NCBI GenBank assembly: GCA_025617745.1
Contig: CM046861.1
Span: forward strand, 14,438,283 to 14,502,282
Reading direction: 5' to 3'
From: Heliocidaris erythrogramma
Taxonomy: Eukaryota > Echinodermata > Echinoidea > Camarodonta > Echinometridae
DNA: 64,000 nucleotides
Position 1 is the first letter of the stretch; the number at the start of each line of letters is the position of its first letter. The notes beneath the pieces are model-generated. The model was not told where the DNA came from, did no database searches, and saw only the letters and a program-made list of their open reading frames with translations. The translations under genes and the position numbers were made by a program. This document shows, piece by piece, positions 49,701 to 60,095 of the stretch.

Positions 49701-50033
49701 TGGGACACCATTACACCAACAGTGAGGGAAATTTATCCTGAAATATTCGACGAGGGTTTCCAAATATTGGGTCAGTTTGTCCATTCCGGAACAAACTTTG
49801 CATCGTTCCCGTCTAATCTTGAACACATCCGACCAACTGTTACTTTTCCATATGAGTGCGGGGTTACGAATCTGAACTTTGCAGGTGATTGGTTGCATAC
49901 CGACTACCCGTCAGCTCTAATGGAACGTGCCGTATCGACTGGTAGAATTGCAGCCAATCAGATCCTTCTGTCAGATCACGTGAGACAAGCCCCGGTGCTT
50001 GTCACGAGTAACTATGGACCAGGGTATATATGA
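37673..50033 (+). CDS. CrtU / phytoene-desaturase-like FAD oxidoreductase, 8 exons
   Basis: Exons: 37673-37709, 44458-44574, 45818-45973, 46458-46610, 47023-47145, 48039-48187, 48713-48798, 49268-50033. All introns are GT-AG and the phases agree, giving 1587 nt (528 residues). Residues about 4-20 are a hydrophobic signal anchor, split by intron 1. The dinucleotide-binding motif VGGGPAG is at 51-57, followed by an acidic strand end and MLGGRL, as in FAD amine-oxidase/phytoene-desaturase folds. HGFHSWFYNY resembles the RGFHAFFRQY segment of bacterial CrtU-type carotene desaturases. The C-terminal FAD motif is [13 protein letters not shown] at about residue 480. The likely role is desaturation or isomerisation of a polyene or isoprenoid at a membrane; the substrate is unknown. 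The ATG at 37673 is chosen for its context (GAAATGG); in-frame ATGs at 37664 and 37556 have weaker context. Length fits the family. Alternative: another FAD amine-oxidase-fold enzyme. Confidence 0.85.
38043..38096 (+). repeat. (GACAAT)n hexamer repeat in intron 1
   Basis: About eight degenerate GACAAT/GACAAC units. Short and non-coding, since it lies inside an intron. Confidence 0.8.
38431..38463. repeat. Perfect hairpin 2 in intron 1
   Basis: CACAGAACTCCTAAAG, one T, then CTTTAGGAGTTCTGTG: 16-nt perfect arms. It lies about 720 nt into intron 1. Confidence 0.85.
38786..38831. repeat. Perfect hairpin 3 in intron 1
   Basis: AGAATCCATCGATTAGTTTG, loop CAGGTA, then the exact complement CAAACTAATCGATGGATTCT. 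The arms are 20 nt with no mismatch. Confidence 0.88.
39063..40460. mobile_element. TTAA-flanked MITE carrying an insertion of motif repeats
   Basis: Left end TTTAA|AGGGAAATCC, right end GGATTGCCCT|TTAC (target copy mutated). The outer arms match the copy at 19018-19315 (GAAATCGGACAAGCAATAAG at left, its reverse near 40360). The middle, from about 39200 to 40280, is extra sequence containing a CATTCCAAAAGGGATTAAA word in both orientations. Confidence 0.6.
39204..39976. repeat. Six copies of a ~25-nt word in two orientations
   Basis: CATTCCAAAAGGGATTAAA occurs forward at 39208 and 39615, reversed at about 39778, 39808 and 39957, and in a weaker reversed form at 39415-39440. The arrangement is inverted overall, so the block can fold back on itself. 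Confidence 0.75.
40843..44395 (-). mobile_element. 5'-truncated non-LTR retrotransposon in intron 1 of the CrtU-like gene
   Basis: In minus-strand order: a linker region (44361-43903; [18 protein letters not shown]), then [40 protein letters not shown]-type text, the catalytic FADD in LFADDTNIF (about 42140), [15 protein letters not shown] and the C-terminal region to about 41274. It ends in an AAATCAAATCAAAATC-type tail at about 40845. The endonuclease domain is missing, the usual 5' truncation. Several frameshifts are present and the copy is dead. It is interrupted by a 900-bp MITE at 42620-43519. The 5' break lies about 60 nt from exon 2. It was presumably inserted after the gene structure existed. 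Confidence 0.85.
42620..43519. mobile_element. TTAA-flanked MITE nested in the retrotransposon
   Basis: The inserted block starts AGGAGAATTACGC and ends GGGCTTAATTCTCCT (inverted), with TTAA on both sides (42616-42619 and 43520-43523). Removing the block plus one TTAA rejoins the reverse transcriptase reading frame (VNPVF before, KKDDPYE after). Internal inverted segments both contain CATGGGGGCTGCCATTTT (about 42787 and 43355, opposite orientation). TTAA target sites and AGG-type ends suggest the piggyBac superfamily. There is no transposase inside, so it is non-autonomous. Confidence 0.8.
44590..45560. repeat. Repeat rich in TTCGCGAA-type words in intron 2
   Basis: Many GCGAAC, TTCGCG and CGAACG words are scattered over about 970 bp. 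A direct repeat of about 77 nt (TCGCAGAATGAAGTCAGAC core) is at 44753-44829 and 44971-45052. CpG density is well above that of the flanking introns. No protein-like frame. Confidence 0.6.
47310..47575. mobile_element. Foldback element in intron 5 of the CrtU-like gene
   Basis: TTTCAGGGTTACACCA at 47332 pairs with TGGTGTAACCCTGAAAAAC near 47533. AATAAGAGCC and AAAAGGGCTG pair with CAGCCC and GGGCTCTTATT. The centre is the perfect palindrome AGGAGAATTCTCCT near 47446. Confidence 0.7.
48806..48937. mobile_element. Palindromic MITE, worn copy in intron 7 of the CrtU-like gene
   Basis: It keeps the centre TTGATTGGCTGTAAGCGAGTT and partial ends (CTGTTCCATAAACG, GAACGGGGCG) of the 27601 family. It lies just after the exon 7 donor. 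Confidence 0.65.
49268..50033 (+). CDS. Exon 8 of the CrtU-like gene (C-terminal half)
   Basis: This terminal exon encodes residues 274-528 and ends in TGA. It carries the second part of the FAD fold: [10 protein letters not shown], a substrate-region segment around [10 protein letters not shown], and the closing FAD-binding helix after [11 protein letters not shown]. The acceptor is TTCACAG at 49261-49267. A candidate AATAAA polyadenylation signal lies at 50128-50133, about 95 nt after the stop. A 29-nt piece of this exon (49522-49550) reappears exactly in the downstream untranslated region at 50258-50286. Confidence 0.88.
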
Positions 50034-50046
50034 TTGACCGTATACT

Positions 50047-52012
50047 TAGCAAACGCTTTCACTGTTGTGTGCAAGGGATTTAGATTATCGAGTCAAGTGC
50101 AACTTTTAAATCATCAAAGGTTTTCCGAATAAACACTCATGATTTATTTTTAATCAATGCGTCATCCTGGCGAAATAAAGCCTAGATTTCCGTAGATAGA
50201 TTTAGGAAAACTTAAGTATTGAAATGAGCGCCAACCATCATTATCTTCGTCACTATGAGATCGCGTCGACACATCCCGCCATTTTGATTTCGTAATCTTC
50301 ACAAAGATCTATCATGGCTTCGAATTTGAATCCTTACATCTTGCCTGAAGCCCTTAGTTAGGATTTTCCATGCTGCATTTCCGTTGAGAAACAACAAGCC
50401 TTTACAACATATATACCATGAGCTAAATCAAGCCAAGGTAATAATACTGAAATACATGAAAAGATGCTGTGCATAACGTCCCTTCATAATGAAAGCACTA
50501 ATAATGAAAATTCTTCATTAAGTCTAATAATTTCCAGCGTGGTTTCATTTCGAATTGCTATCACAGGTAGAAACTATGAATCGTACAAAAGCAAATACAA
50601 AAATAAAGAAAGGATATTAAAACACGTTATTTGAAACATATGTATTATTTTTTTAATTTGTTCTCATGCATTGATACAAACTCTTGTTAGTAGAGGCAAG
50701 TGTAAATAAATATATCTGTATGTGATACAATGGCTCTGAAGAAAGACACCCTAAAGCTTGTCTTCTAGCAGTTTTTTTTAAAAAGTGCAATGAAACTGCA
50801 TGTGTTGACCTTGTAGTACTTATCATCCAGCTAAAATAATAAATCTTGACCGTTTGATTGATATAGGTATTCAACAAATCTTATAAAACATTACTCTGTT
50901 ATTTTAATTTACACACATTTCCCTAAATCACCAGGAAAGGGAAATCTAATTTTGTTACATTAACATGAAGTATAAAATTACAGCAAAATGCCATAGTAGG
51001 ATATAAATATATGAACATTTTAACATGATTTATTCATCATGAAAATGTAAAAACTGTATGTTGGTTTATTCCATCCACCCCTCCCTTCGATAATTTTCAT
51101 CAGGTTTCTTGTTTAATTAGTGCACATAATTTGTAATGTGCGAAAATATGATCATCCGAAGTTTTTAATCGCATTTCCGCCAAATAGTTTTTTTTAGAAA
51201 TCTACGTTTTTGTACCAAATACATCGATAGGATTATTGAGTATGACATTACTGTTTTCATTTATTGCTGCACGTTTCACATCGTTATGGAAATCTTAAAT
51301 ATAATTAAAATCTATACAATTATGTATAAAATGTAAACCATCCAACGAAAACGAGTATTTTGAATATGATCTGAATGTCAAGCATACAAGTATATTTATT
51401 TTCAATAATTATGACGAGGACAAAGATAAGACATGTATAAACTATATACAGTTTAGTGAAATAAACAGATATCAATGACGACCGAAAAGGATTTACGTTC
51501 ACATAATAATTACACTTTCAGATACACTGAATATTTTACCACATGGCCTTTGCATAAAACTATTATATACATACATAATTGTTTATAGTATATACAATCC
51601 ATGCGCAATGTTGTCCACATCATGCTGTGTGTCCATTTGACATCTTATCTTGCAGCCATCTAATTTCGTTTTAAAATATTTTGTATATTTTCATTGTATC
51701 TACATAAGTAGCCAACAATATATTCTGCATATTCATTCAATACTTCAAACTCAGATAAATATGGAATATGAAGAGTGTAAATGATGTTTTATGATTTATC
51801 AGGGGCGTGTTTCATAAAGCTGTTCGTAAGGTTACGCATGACTTTAATTTACGAACGACTAAAAAATATACTTTGCATGAAAAATGTTTGTTATAATAAG
51901 AATGTTAATCTACATCTGGGGGGGGGGGGGTGTTTCATAAAGCTGTTCGTAAGTTACGAATGACTTTACGCACGACTGGTGATATGTTCTTGTGCTAAAT
52001 GATTGAGAATCT
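50047..52012. repeat. Tandem duplication, unit 1 (~1.97 kb)
   Basis: The unit begins 14 nt after the stop of the CrtU-like gene and repeats at 52013 with about 95 percent identity by eye, including the AATAAA. Differences are mostly homopolymers (a long poly-C replaces CCACCCCTCCC in unit 2), plus one replaced stretch near 50258. Outside the duplicated 3' UTR there is no gene. Confidence 0.9.
50128..50133 (+). promoter_or_regulatory. Candidate polyadenylation signal
   Basis: This is an AATAAA hexamer 95 nt downstream of the TGA of the CrtU-like gene. A second copy lies in the tandem duplicate near 52096. AATAAA is common in AT-rich DNA, so only its position supports it. Confidence 0.4.
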
Positions 52013-53986
52013 TTGCAAACGCTCTCGCTGTTGTGTGCAAGGGATTTAGATTATCGAGTCAAGTGCAACTTTTAAATCATCAAAGGTTTTCCGAATAAAC
52101 GCTTATGATTTCTTTTTAATCAACGCGTCATCCTGACGAAATAAAGCCTAGATTTCCGTACATAGATTTAGGAAAACTGAAGTATTGAAATGAGCGCCAA
52201 CCATCATTATCTTCATTATGAGAGTTCCATATTATTATAAATTACATGTATTTTGATTTCGTAATCTTCACAAAGATCTATCATGGCTTCGAATTTGAAT
52301 CCTTACATCTTGCCTGAAGCCCTTAGTTAGGATTTTCCATGCTGCATTTCCGTTGAGAAACAACAAGCCTTTACAATATATACCATGAGCTTAATCAAGC
52401 CAAGGTAATAATACTGAAATACATGAAAAGATGCTGTGCATAACGTCCCTTCATAATGAAAGCACTAATAATGAAAATTATTCATTAAGTCTAATAATTT
52501 CCAGCGTGGTTTCATTTCGAATTGCTATCACAGGTAGAAACTATGAACCGTACAGAAGCAAATACAAAAATAAAGAAAGGATATTAAAACACGTTATTTT
52601 AAACATTTGTATTATTTTTTAAATTTGTTATCATGCATTGATATAAACTCTTGTTAGTAGAGGCAAGTGCAAATAAATATACATGTATCTGTATGTGATA
52701 CAATAGCTCTGGAGAAAGACACCCTAAAGCTTGTCTTCTAGCAGTTTTTTTTTTAAGTGCAAGGAAACTGCATGTGTTGACCTTGTAGTACTTATCATTC
52801 AGTTAAATAATAAATCTTTACCGTTTGATTGATATAAATATTCAACAAATCTTATAAAACATTACTCTGTTATTTTAATTTACACACATTTCCCTAAATC
52901 ACCAGGAAAGGGAAATCTAATTTTGTTACATTAACATGAAGTATAAAATTACAGCAAAATGCCATAGTAGGATATAAATATATGAACATTTTAACATGAT
53001 TTATTCATCATGAAAATGTAAAAACTGTATGTTGGTTTATTCCATTCACCCCCCCCCCCCCCCTTCGATAATTTTCATCAGGTTTCTTGTTTAATTAGTG
53101 CACATAATTTGTAATGTGCGAAAATATGATCATCCGAAGTTTTTAATCGCATTTCCGCCAAATAGTTTTTTTTAGAAATCTACGTTTTTGTACCAAATAC
53201 ATCGATAGGATTATTGATTATGACATTACTGTTTTCATTTATTGCTGCACGTTTCACATCGTTATGGAAATCTTAAATATAATTAAAATCTATACAATTA
53301 TGTATAAAATGTAAACCATCCAACGAAAACGAGTATTTTGAATATGATCTGAATGTCAAGCATACAAGTATATTTATTTTCAATAATTATAACGAGGACA
53401 AAGATAAGACATGTATAAACTATATACAATTTAGTGAAATAAACAGATATCAATGTCGACCAAAAAGGATTTACGTTCACACAATAATTACACTTTCAGA
53501 TACACTGAATATTTTTACCACATGGCCTTTGCATAAACTATTATATACATACATAATTGTTTATAGTATATACAATGTCCACAATCCATGCGCAATGTTG
53601 TCCACATCATGCTATGTGTCCATTTGACATCTTGTCTTGCAGCCATCTAATTTCGTTTTAAAATATTGTATATTTTCATTGTATCTACATAAGTAGCCAA
53701 CAATATATTCTGCATATTCATTCAATACTTTAAACTCGGATAAATATGGAATATGAAGAGTGTAAATGACGTTTCATAATTTATCAGGGGCGTGTTTCAT
53801 AAAGCTGTTCGTAAGGTTACGCATGACTTTAATTTACGAACGACTAAAAAATATACTTTGCATTAAAAATGTTTGTTATAATAAGAATGTTAATCTACAT
53901 CGGGGGGTTCATAAAGCTGTTCGTAAGTTACGAATGACTTTACGCACGACTGGTGATATGTTCTTGTGCTAAATGATTGAGAATCT
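52013..53986. repeat. Tandem duplication, unit 2
   Basis: Second unit, starting TTGCAAACGCTCTCGCTG. It ends inside a palindromic repeat whose right half continues only here (to 54068). Unit 1 stops at the same internal word GATTGAGAATCT. Confidence 0.9.
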
Positions 53987-54068
53987 GATTAGCATAGCAC
54001 CTAAGAACATGTTCCAGTCGTTTGTAAAGTCATTCGTAACTTTACGAACAGCTTTATGAAACACCACC
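53896..54068. mobile_element. Palindromic MITE (TTTCATAAAGCTGTTCGTAA)
   Basis: TTCATAAAGCTGTTCGTAAG at the left pairs with CTTTACGAACAGCTTTATGAA at the right. The centre is AATGATTGAGAATCTGATTAG. Left halves of the same repeat lie near 51803, 51932 and 53787. Confidence 0.8.
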
Positions 54069-54194
54069 CTGTACAGTTCAACTTTAGTTGACGCAGTTAC
54101 AAATGATTGAGCATCCCATTGGCTTGTCATATTTAAGTCATTCGTAAAGCTAAGTCATGCGTAACTTTACGAGCAGCTTTATGAGTCACCCCTG

Positions 54195-54356
54195 GGGGTG
54201 TTTCATAAAGCTTTTCGTAAGTTACGCACGACTTTACGAACGACTGGTGATCAGTTCTTGTGCTAAATGATTGAGAATCTGATTAGTGCAGCACCCAAGG
54301 ATATGTTCCAGTCGTTCGTAAAGTCATTCGTAACTTTACGAACAGCTTTATGAAAC
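54195..54356. mobile_element. Palindromic MITE, second complete copy
   Basis: Same ends and centre as 53896-54068. The stretch between them (54070-54190) is a third, reversed and partial copy ending in GCAGCTTTATGAGTC. Confidence 0.8.
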
Positions 54357-54870
54357 AGTATCACAAAATCACATTACTCACTAAAAAGTACGTCAGGTGG
54401 GAAACAAGTCTCCTATTTTTTTCCATTTAGGAAACACAATTTTCAGTTTATTATGTAGAATGTCAGAGACATTCAAATCATGTTTATATGCAACAAATCC
54501 GGATTATTTTTGTGCAGATAATGTGGTTTTGCATCGGTTTCATCTTTTCATTTCGAAAATATAGATAGGCCTACTATAATCTGGCAAGAACGTTTATTCA
54601 AAGATGATTCACATGCAGATTGCAAAACAGCAATGTGCACGTACTACATGAAGCAAATATATTTGTACATGTGTGTGTGTATATATATATATAAAATTTA
54701 ACAGTTATGAATGTAGTATGGTGTATTGCAAACTGCAATGTCCAATATAGTACTAATGTATATAACACAATGCTTTCTAATAGAAAATCAAATAGTTTTG
54801 CATATAGACACATTCATATATAAAAATGTAATTTTCTGTCTGGAGAAGTAATATAATATGTATTCATAGA

Positions 54871-55159
54871 TAGTGGCATAGCATGGTTCAAGCAATTGAG
54901 GGGGCAATGGCAACATTGGGGGGGGGGGGGGCACAGGTCTTAATCAGAAAAAAATATATCAATGCAAATTTACGACGCCACCGATTTGGGGGGGGGGGGG
55001 TGGGGGTGCTAGAAGGGATCCAATTGTCTTCTTTTTCTCTTACTTTTCCTTTCTCCTTATTTCTCTTTTTCTCTATTCTTTTCCTTTTCCCCTCTTTTCG
55101 TCATTCGATTGGCGGAGGAGAGGGACGTGCCCCCAGTCGTCTATGTAACTACGCCACTG
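54871..55159. mobile_element. CAGTGGCGTAG-type MITE with internal poly-G runs
   Basis: TAGTGGCATAGCATGG at the left and CTACGCCACTG at the right are inverted matches. Two runs of 12 G lie near 54918 and 54988, followed by a CT-rich stretch. Confidence 0.5.
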
Positions 55160-55316
55160 TTCTGAGATATATGGAAGCTATACAATGTAGATCTGATATA
55201 ATCATCATCTATATGCATGTATCCTAGCACAAATATGGGCACTGACTGATAAACATAAAGGGGACCCCCCCCCCCCCTTTCCCTGAGCTATAGGGGAGGG
55301 AAGGAAAGAAAAGAGT

Positions 55317-55351
<35 letters not shown>

Positions 55352-55473
55352 GAGACATGAATATGGATAGAAATATACATGTATGTGAATTAGAGACATA
55401 TAGAGCCAGACAGAGACTTCAAGTTGATCGAAATTCTATTAGAGGGAAAATTCTGGCTGCATGGCCACTTTAA

Positions 55474-56510
55474 AGGGGAATGAAAAGCAACAAACATTAG
55501 CCTATATATAATCATGTAGATAATTATCAGCCTATTACAAATATCTTGAAATTACTCCTACTTGATTATTTAAGTAGGAGAGCAGTGTCTCAAAGTGTTG
55601 TTGTTTCCTTGCTAGACATTATTCCATGGGGGCTGCCATTTTCTTTACAAAGTAATGTCAGAGCAGGTCTATTTGTGAGAATACTCTCTGACCACTGTAC
55701 ACTAGCTACAAAAACACTCATCATCTGAGGAATGTATGACATCGGATTTTCTCATAATAAGCCACTTTTGTAGTCATGTATATTCAAATGAAAATACTTT
55801 TATCCTGTTATATAACCTATTTGAGTCAAGATTTTTGGTTCAGCTGTTTCTTTTGTTAAGCAGGATTTGGCATAGACAAGTTGTTGCTTGGTCAGATAAA
55901 GGTTTGTCAATAATGTATACAAATTTGCACATATATTCTCTGAGCACCTAGTGACGAGCTATTCCATGAACCTGCATTTTATAAATGAGCCTCAATGCTT
56001 GGAATCCACTTTGCATACATTATTTGTTGCTATGCCCTGCAAGCTTTCAGGTTGTCAAGAACAACCTTTGTTTGAAAGGTATGCATAAAATTTGCATACA
56101 TTACCGAAGCGGTCTGATCTTCAAAGAAGTGAAAATGACCTGCAACTGCTTTTAGATATCACCCGTACGAGACAATGGGGGTACCAAGATGGCTGCCATT
56201 TTGCATTGGTGGCTTTAGTTGTACAAAAGCTATCATTACGCAACATTATATCCAATGTGTACAGGTAAATGGACATGTACTAATGACATCACAGTTATTC
56301 AAAATGGCAGCCCCCATGGGATAATATCTAGCAAGGAATCTGCAAACTTCATATTGTTCTCCTTACTGAGTAATCAAATAGGAGTATTTTCAAGATATTC
56401 TGAACAATCTGACATTTTTCCACATGATTATCAGCTGTTTGTTGGGTTTTGCACACGATTATACATGTATATTTTTTCATTAATATAAATTATGCATTAT
56501 ATTAAGGTTT
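55474..56510. mobile_element. Long foldback element related to the MITE at 42620
   Basis: The left end reads TTAA|AGGGGAATG at 55470. Inverted arms of about 100 nt pair 55541-55642 with 56301-56400. Both arms hold TTGCTAGA and CATGGGGGCTGCCATTTT, the same word found in the element at 42620-43519. The right terminus is not clear, so the end coordinate is approximate. Confidence 0.6.
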
Positions 56511-56519
56511 TTTTGAAGC

Positions 56520-57395
56520 TGTCCTAATGGCAAGGAATGGAGACAAGTTATCTTATCAATAACATAACAATGAGACGACTCTACTAATTTTCATGTATTA
56601 ATCATGGTTTCACTACTTAATTATATTTACAAATAAAATGATAATGTACTAATTGATATAAGAACCACACGAAGCAGTATAATAATGCAATATTTTGAAT
56701 TTTGTTGAGAGCTTTAAATGAAATTAGTACATTGGGCAAAACTTAGTAATACCCATTTTACAAAGTATTCAAGTAAGATATACTACAGGTATAATTATGT
56801 TGTCAAAGTCTGCCCATGACACTTTTCCCGTCAAATTATTGTCTTTTGAAACTAAAATGGCGAAATATCTGTACAATCATGGTAATTAGTGAGAAGTGCA
56901 GAAATTAAGATTACGTTCACTTTAGCTTTCAACTCAGTCTCTAAAGAAGCGTAGTATCATACGAGTATTAACATTTCAGTCTCCTCTTTTTAAGCATAAA
57001 ACGTCAAAATGGTAGCGACACGTATGTGAGTGTGTGTGTGGAGGTAGGGGTGGGTGTCGATCCGAGGGGAGCTACAGATTCCCCCCCCTCCCCCCCCCCC
57101 CCAACAAAAAAAAAAAAAAAAAAAAAAAAAAATCAATGTGAAAATAAAGAAGGAAATTCGTTCGCTTGCATTGTTATTCTTAATTAAGGGGTTCCATCCA
57201 TTGACGTAGATTCGTGCATTCCTTATTTTCCATAAAAACCCGTCTGGGATGCTATAAATGCCTGTTTTTTTTTAAATAAAATCTTCGCTCAGTGGCGTAT
57301 CTTGGGGGGCAGAGGGGCACGTTTTGGTTTTGGTTGGTTTGTTTGGTTTGTATTGAACTCGAACGGATGAATGATTTCCTGACCAATCACCCGTG
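56520..57395. other. No gene seen
   Basis: AT-rich. A poly-C run followed by a poly-A run lies at 57080-57132. The word CAGTGGCGTATCTTGGGG at 57290 looks like one end of the CAGTGGCG MITE family. Confidence 0.55.
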
Positions 57396-57399
57396 GTAT

Positions 57400-57965
57400 T
57401 TATACTCCCCGGGCGGACGACCTTAGATTCCCGCCTGTTCATCGGACAGGCGCCGGCAAGTCGCCTTCACCTAGTCGGCAGTGTGCCGCCAGGGCGCCGC
57501 CAGGGCGCCGCCAGACATCGTTCAAACATCGGGCGTAAATCGGCCGGCGCCTGTCCGATTTTAAACAGTCGGAGGGCCGCCTACAGGGCGCCGTTTGGTT
57601 ATCGGACGATGGCCTGCCGGGTATCTGACGGGTGTCTGGCAGACCGGTCGGCGCCCTGACGGGAAAAGTTTGTTTTTGGAGGAGCCTGGGAAGATTTTAT
57701 CGTGGGAACAATCTGACGGGAACAGGGCGAGATGCCCTGCCGGCTATGTCAACGATGTGTTGACACTGCCGATGTCTGAAATCCATCGCTAGCTTTTAAC
57801 TCCGCACTAAAAGTTGACGATGCCTCCAACGATGCCCCCAAAACACTACGATAACCCCGATTAGCGTCCGGTTGTCTGCCGGTCACCGCACGAATGCTCC
57901 GATGACCGCCCGATTTTAGACCAAAACTCATCGGACGGGGCCCGTACATGGCATCGGAGCCTATT
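57400..57965. repeat. GC-rich degenerate repeat between the two flavoenzyme genes
   Basis: CpG-rich, with GGGCGCCGCCA repeated near 57490 and TCGGACGA, TGCCGG and CTGACGGG words repeated throughout. Similar in style to 31392-31795. No recognisable protein in any frame. Confidence 0.5.
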
Positions 57966-58356
57966 GTGACTGAGGCATTATATAGGGAAAGTGTATAAAA
58001 CAGCATTTGCAAAGGTTTGAAAGAAATCTCAACTTCAGGTCGCCTTGCTGAATTTCTCGACTCTTTCTCAAGGCTATTTTTGTTAGTTTTGCTTCCGATT
58101 GTAGAAGTGAGTGAATAGAAATCCATTTATCAATGTATAAAATTCGAGCTTGTCTACCGCTCAACTGCGGTGGTCAATTGCCAAATTTCCTAGGTAAAAT
58201 GCACAAGAAATTGTGTTTTTAGGGTTAAAAAATGAATAATATGCCGCTCGGTCGCTTTGCTACCTCTTGGGAATTATCAAGGATTTATCTGTGATAACTC
58301 CTTGATCCATACAAATAAAAAAATGAACTGATCTTCCGTAATTGCACGAAATACAT

Positions 58357-60095
58357 TCATAGCTGTGTGTCATCTGATATGTCGTGTAATATTGAGTACT
58401 TTTCGATGAATGGCAAGAGAAGTGGGAAGACATCATTCTCTACATTCTTGCCAACAATGGAATCTGAGTGATTATAGGAAGGCACCATGAGGCACTCATA
58501 ATGCTGGTCTGGGTTGCTCTCCTGGCATCGCTGGCAGCTCCGTTGAACTGACTTCTTGTCCCATCGGCTGTTCTGCTCACCCATGAAGAAGAGGATAGGA
58601 ACATTGAGACGTGACATGGCTTCCTTGTACTCGGGATTCTCCTGGTAGTTATTGGCATCCCACTTCGGGATGAGAGGCTTGTCCCCGTCGCGGTTGCACA
58701 ACAGCTTCTTGTTGGCGCACTTGGAAAGGTGTTTGAAGAGATCCTTGTTGGTGAAGCCGTTCCACTCATGCAGTGTGTCGTGGGTGCCCTTATTCATGTT
58801 ACTGTGCTGCCATGACGGACGGTACAAGAAGGTTACTCGATGACACACGTGGCTGTCGCAGTGCTCTTTGGCGGACGTCACAAAACTGGCATACCTGTCT
58901 GAGACAACGTTGAAGACTCTTCCCATCCAGTTCTCGTTGGTGTCAGTGTATGCGTCAACGCCATCTCCGAGGAAGTTCGGGCCAGTGGTGGATGCTGCAG
59001 TCGGCTTGATGACAAAACCAAGCTGAGAAGAAACGATACTGCTGATCTTCTCCTTTGGAACAAAGCCCCCGAGGAGTGAGGCGAAAACGACCAGTGATCC
59101 TACACAGTGGCCAAATACCTGGACGCTTGAAACTTTGGTGGACTGAAGGATGTGGTCAATAGCGACAGGAACATCAAACTCTGCTGCATCTATGACGGTG
59201 CTTTTATCCTTGTGAGATGGTAGAGATATCGAGAATCGCATGTCCAGGGACCAAACATCGAACCCTTTCTCTACCAAGTACTCCACCAGATTCTTGTTGA
59301 TTGTGTCAATTGTGAAGATACGACTTGACACACCTAGCCCGTGAAGTAATAGTATGGGGCCTTTCTTCCCACCTCTGTATCTCGTGAGGATAAGCGGTAC
59401 GCCATCGCCTGCTGGAAGCTCCATGGGGACAATGTCTTCTGGATCCATCTTCAGGAGTCGTCTTTCCCGCGGAGGAGCATCGGGATCAAACGGCGTTGTG
59501 GAAGGACTGAAGATACCGTAGACTTCCCACAGGGAACCGGCAAAAAACTTGCAGAACTTTGTCTTCCATCTTAGTCTCTCGATCTTATTATTGCAGTTGG
59601 TGACATCAATGGTTGTGAGCTGCCTCATGAAATCTCGGATCTTGAGTTTCAACTTTCCATCACCGACTTTCTCCTCTGACTCACCAAACCCTTTAGTGAC
59701 AGCGAATGTCATATTTGTTGTATCTGTAAGACCCGTTGATAAGACTCTATTTTTGTGGATGCACTTTTCACCCTTGAAGAAGAAGACCTTCCCTTCTTCG
59801 TCAGTCAGGGTCATCTTGTAAACCATTTCTTTGGTCTCAACCTTGTCTTCACTTTCGGCGAACAACTCAAAGATCCCATCTGAAACCGTCAGCGGAGTGT
59901 TTGAGAGTGCCTCACACCTGACGATGCCGTAGATCCCCGCGCGATGGTGAGGGTCTATGTTCAGCATGTGATAGATATCCTTCGATTCGATGGTAAGCTT
60001 GAAGGAAAATATGTGTTTCTCTTCATTTAAGATCAGTTTTCCAGTCATCTTCTCCGTGAAGCGGAATCCCGGTTTGGTCTTTCTGTATACGGTTG
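58357..60095 (-). CDS. Last exon of the GMC-hydrolase gene (alpha/beta hydrolase)
   Basis: This 1739-nt exon ends in a stop. The acceptor must be CAATCTAG (exon from 60095): it keeps phase 1 and gives ATVYRKTKPGFRFTEKMTG, whereas the nearby TATACAG would shift the frame. A beta-rich linker of about 190 residues precedes the hydrolase fold. Key points counted from the internal Met at 60048: HGLG 235-238 (oxyanion), VFGHCVGS with Cys 315 (codon 59104-59106), FFMGEQNSRWD 487-497 (acid region), and YNHSDSIVG with His 527. The family nucleophile is usually Ser; here it is Cys. Confidence 0.88.

Noticed and set aside
57393-57792. Arg/Pro-rich frames next to the GMC-hydrolase gene
   Set aside because: They sit in a GC-rich word repeat and have no start context or motif.
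60041-60090. TATACAG as acceptor of the last GMC-hydrolase exon
   Set aside because: It would put the exon out of frame; CAATCTAG at 60096 keeps the phase and extends the protein.
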